6,800 nucleotides of DNA from Myxococcota bacterium. Lineage in GTDB: Bacteria; Myxococcota_C; UBA6777. Below are positions 6,092 through 6,800 of the stretch, piece by piece (position 1 is the first letter of the stretch; each line of letters starts with the position of its first letter). Both the position numbers and the translations under genes were made by a program. The notes beneath the pieces are model-generated. The model ran no database searches. It was not told where the DNA came from and saw only the letters and a list, made by a program, of their open reading frames with translations. The stretch is from contig CAUJFU010000102.1 of the NCBI GenBank assembly GCA_963169055.1, forward strand, positions 1-6,800, in the 5' to 3' direction.

Positions 6092-6800
6092 ATGGCCGTT
6101 GGTGGTGCAGGTAGCGCGGGTCGCGGTGGTGCAAGTGGCGCAGCAGGTCGGGGCGGTGTGAGCGGCGCAAGCAGCGCGAGCAAAAGCAGCGCGAGCAAAA
6201 GCAGCGCGAGCAAAGGTTTGGGTGGGATCGCCAACTCGTTCGGGAAGGGGATCAGCGGTGCGTTGGGTGGGCTTGGCAAAGGCGTCAGCAGCGCGCTTGG
6301 TGGGATCTCAGGGGCAGCGAAGTCGGCTTCCAAAGGGGCGGGAGCGGCGGGAGGTTTGTTCGGTGGGATCGGCAAGGCTTTGGGCGGGTTGACGCAGGGG
6401 GGCGCGCTGGGTGGGATCGGAAAAGCGCTGGGCGGTTTGTTGGGTGGAAAAGCCGGAGGACTATTGGGTGGATTGACACAAGGAAAAGGTTTGGGCGGTT
6501 TGTTGGGTGGATTGATGGGACAGAATCCTGCGCAGGGCTTGTTGGGTGGGGTGCTTGGAAAGTCGCCGCTGGGTGGCTTGTTGGGTGGGGTGCTTGGAAA
6601 GTCGCCATTGGGTGGTTTGTTGGGGGGAGCTTTGGGAGGGCCGCTGGGCGGGATGTTGGGCGGTTTGCTGGGAGGCGGAAAGTCACCGCTTGGTGGAATG
6701 TTGGAGGGAGTGCTTGGAAAGTCGCCGCTTGGAGGGATGTTAGGCGGCTTGTTGGGAGGTGGAAAGTCACCGCTTGGTGGAATGTTGGAGGGAGTGCTTG
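6092..6800 (+). CDS. Gly/Leu-rich repeat protein of unknown function (3' end beyond window)
   Basis: Family not recognised. The frame is open for 236 codons and still open at the last base. About 38% Gly and 18% Leu; no Cys, Trp, Tyr, His or Asp; 18 Lys/Arg against 2 Glu, so strongly basic. Residues 1-45 are Gly/Ala/Ser/Arg-rich and contain SSASK three times in tandem (27-41). Residues 46-150 are 'GIGKALGGL'-like blocks. From 151 on the chain is LGG/LLGG/MLGG blocks punctuated by GKSPLGG, with KSP starting at 157, 170, 197, 210 and 225 (spacings 13, 27, 13, 15). Runs of Gly every fourth residue resemble a glycine zipper (GxxxG), known from membrane-packing and pore-forming helices; self-assembly or membrane association is only inferred. 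There is no signal peptide. The start is supported by AAAGGAG six bases upstream. Alternatives are a silk- or elastin-like structural protein, a membrane-active peptide, or a low-complexity region of a much larger protein. Confidence 0.8.
   Translation, partial: MAVGGAGSAGRGGASGAAGRGGVSGASSASKSSASKSSASKGLGGIANSFGKGISGALGGLGKGVSSALGGISGAAKSASKGAGAAGGLFGGIGKALGGLTQGGALGGIGKALGGLLGGKAGGLLGGLTQGKGLGGLLGGLMGQNPAQGLLGGVLGKSPLGGLLGGVLGKSPLGGLLGGALGGPLGGMLGGLLGGGKSPLGGMLEGVLGKSPLGGMLGGLLGGGKSPLGGMLEGVL
6170..6214 (+). repeat. Three tandem 15-base repeats encoding SSASK
   Basis: The 15-base unit AGCAGCGCGAGCAAA occurs three times in direct succession with no mismatch. It is in frame with the repeat gene and encodes Ser-Ser-Ala-Ser-Lys (residues 27-41). 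Perfect identity points to recent slippage or duplication. It forms a basic, flexible linker between the N-terminal Gly/Ala/Arg segment and the LGG blocks. Confidence 0.9.
6539..6616 (+). repeat. Two tandem 39-base repeats encoding LLGGVLGKSPLGG/LLGGVLGKSPLGG
   Basis: Copies at 6539-6577 and 6578-6616 differ only at a few third or synonymous positions (for example CCG CTG against CCA TTG). Each encodes the same 13 residues. The period is a whole number of codons, so duplication kept the reading frame. Confidence 0.85.
6677..6800 (+). repeat. 84-base period repeat with identical 40-base copies, running off the window
   Basis: Bases 6677-6716 and 6761-6800 are identical over 40 positions at a period of 84 (28 codons). 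Each higher-order unit combines two shorter KSPLGGML subunits, one ending in GLLGGG and one in EGVLG. The second copy reaches the window edge, so the array probably continues. Confidence 0.9.

Noticed and set aside
5892-6161. Plus-strand TTG-initiated frame of 89 codons, with GGAGGT at 5871-5876 upstream
   Set aside because: The ribosome-like site is about 15 bases from the TTG, the frame runs through the strong start of the repeat gene, and its product has no recognisable features.
6285-6770. Minus-strand 161-codon Pro/Thr/His-rich open frame
   Set aside because: It is the antisense reading of the tandem Gly/Leu repeats. The plus frame has the ribosome site and is the one preserved by the codon-multiple repeat spacings and synonymous changes.
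6539-6800. CRISPR-like or non-coding satellite array
   Set aside because: There are no unique spacers between repeats, all periods are multiples of three, and the repeats sit inside one continuous open frame.

Overview
The window looks like a chromosomal segment of a moderately GC-rich, probably Gram-negative bacterium. The serine/threonine kinase reads 'DWGLSK' where most kinases have DFG, with an HRDLKPGN catalytic loop. This style is common in Myxococcota and related large-genome lineages and also occurs in Planctomycetes. I favour a Myxococcota-like host, with low certainty: no rRNA or other phylogenetic marker is present.

Layout. (1) 1-1079, plus strand: a Hanks-type serine/threonine kinase. 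The catalytic C-lobe and a hydrophobic tail are intact from 204. The N-lobe (Gly loop, beta-3 lysine, 'HHPNIVPIHDVG') is visible upstream only as pieces in different frames, so the gene is decayed or the sequence has indels there. (2) 1144-1165: a GC-rich hairpin between converging genes. (3) 1220-5160, minus strand: a complete ferric-iron ABC importer in the order fbpA (lipoprotein binding protein), fbpB (fused two-domain permease, TTG start overlapping the fbpA stop) and fbpC (ATPase). A promoter-like TTGACA-17-TAAGCG and a leader hairpin precede fbpA. (4) 5310-5735, minus strand: an OsmC-family thiol protein. (5) 5736-6091: a 356-base non-coding stretch holding a Rho-independent terminator that points toward osmC and a 45-base imperfect hairpin. 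(6) 6092 to the window end, plus strand: a strongly initiated open frame, still open at base 6800. It encodes a very unusual Gly/Leu-rich protein of at least 236 residues built from LGG blocks and GKSPLGG repeats.

How the genes work together. The three Fbp proteins form one importer: FbpA captures Fe(III) through a His + four Tyr site, FbpB forms the channel and FbpC hydrolyses ATP. The neighbouring OsmC-family protein could help against peroxide stress associated with iron, but it is separated from the operon by its own intergenic region, so a functional link is only inferred. The Gly/Leu repeat protein is the least explained element. It lacks a signal peptide, is basic, has no Cys, Trp, Tyr, His or Asp in the visible part, and shows signs of recent internal duplication. 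I do not recognise its family.
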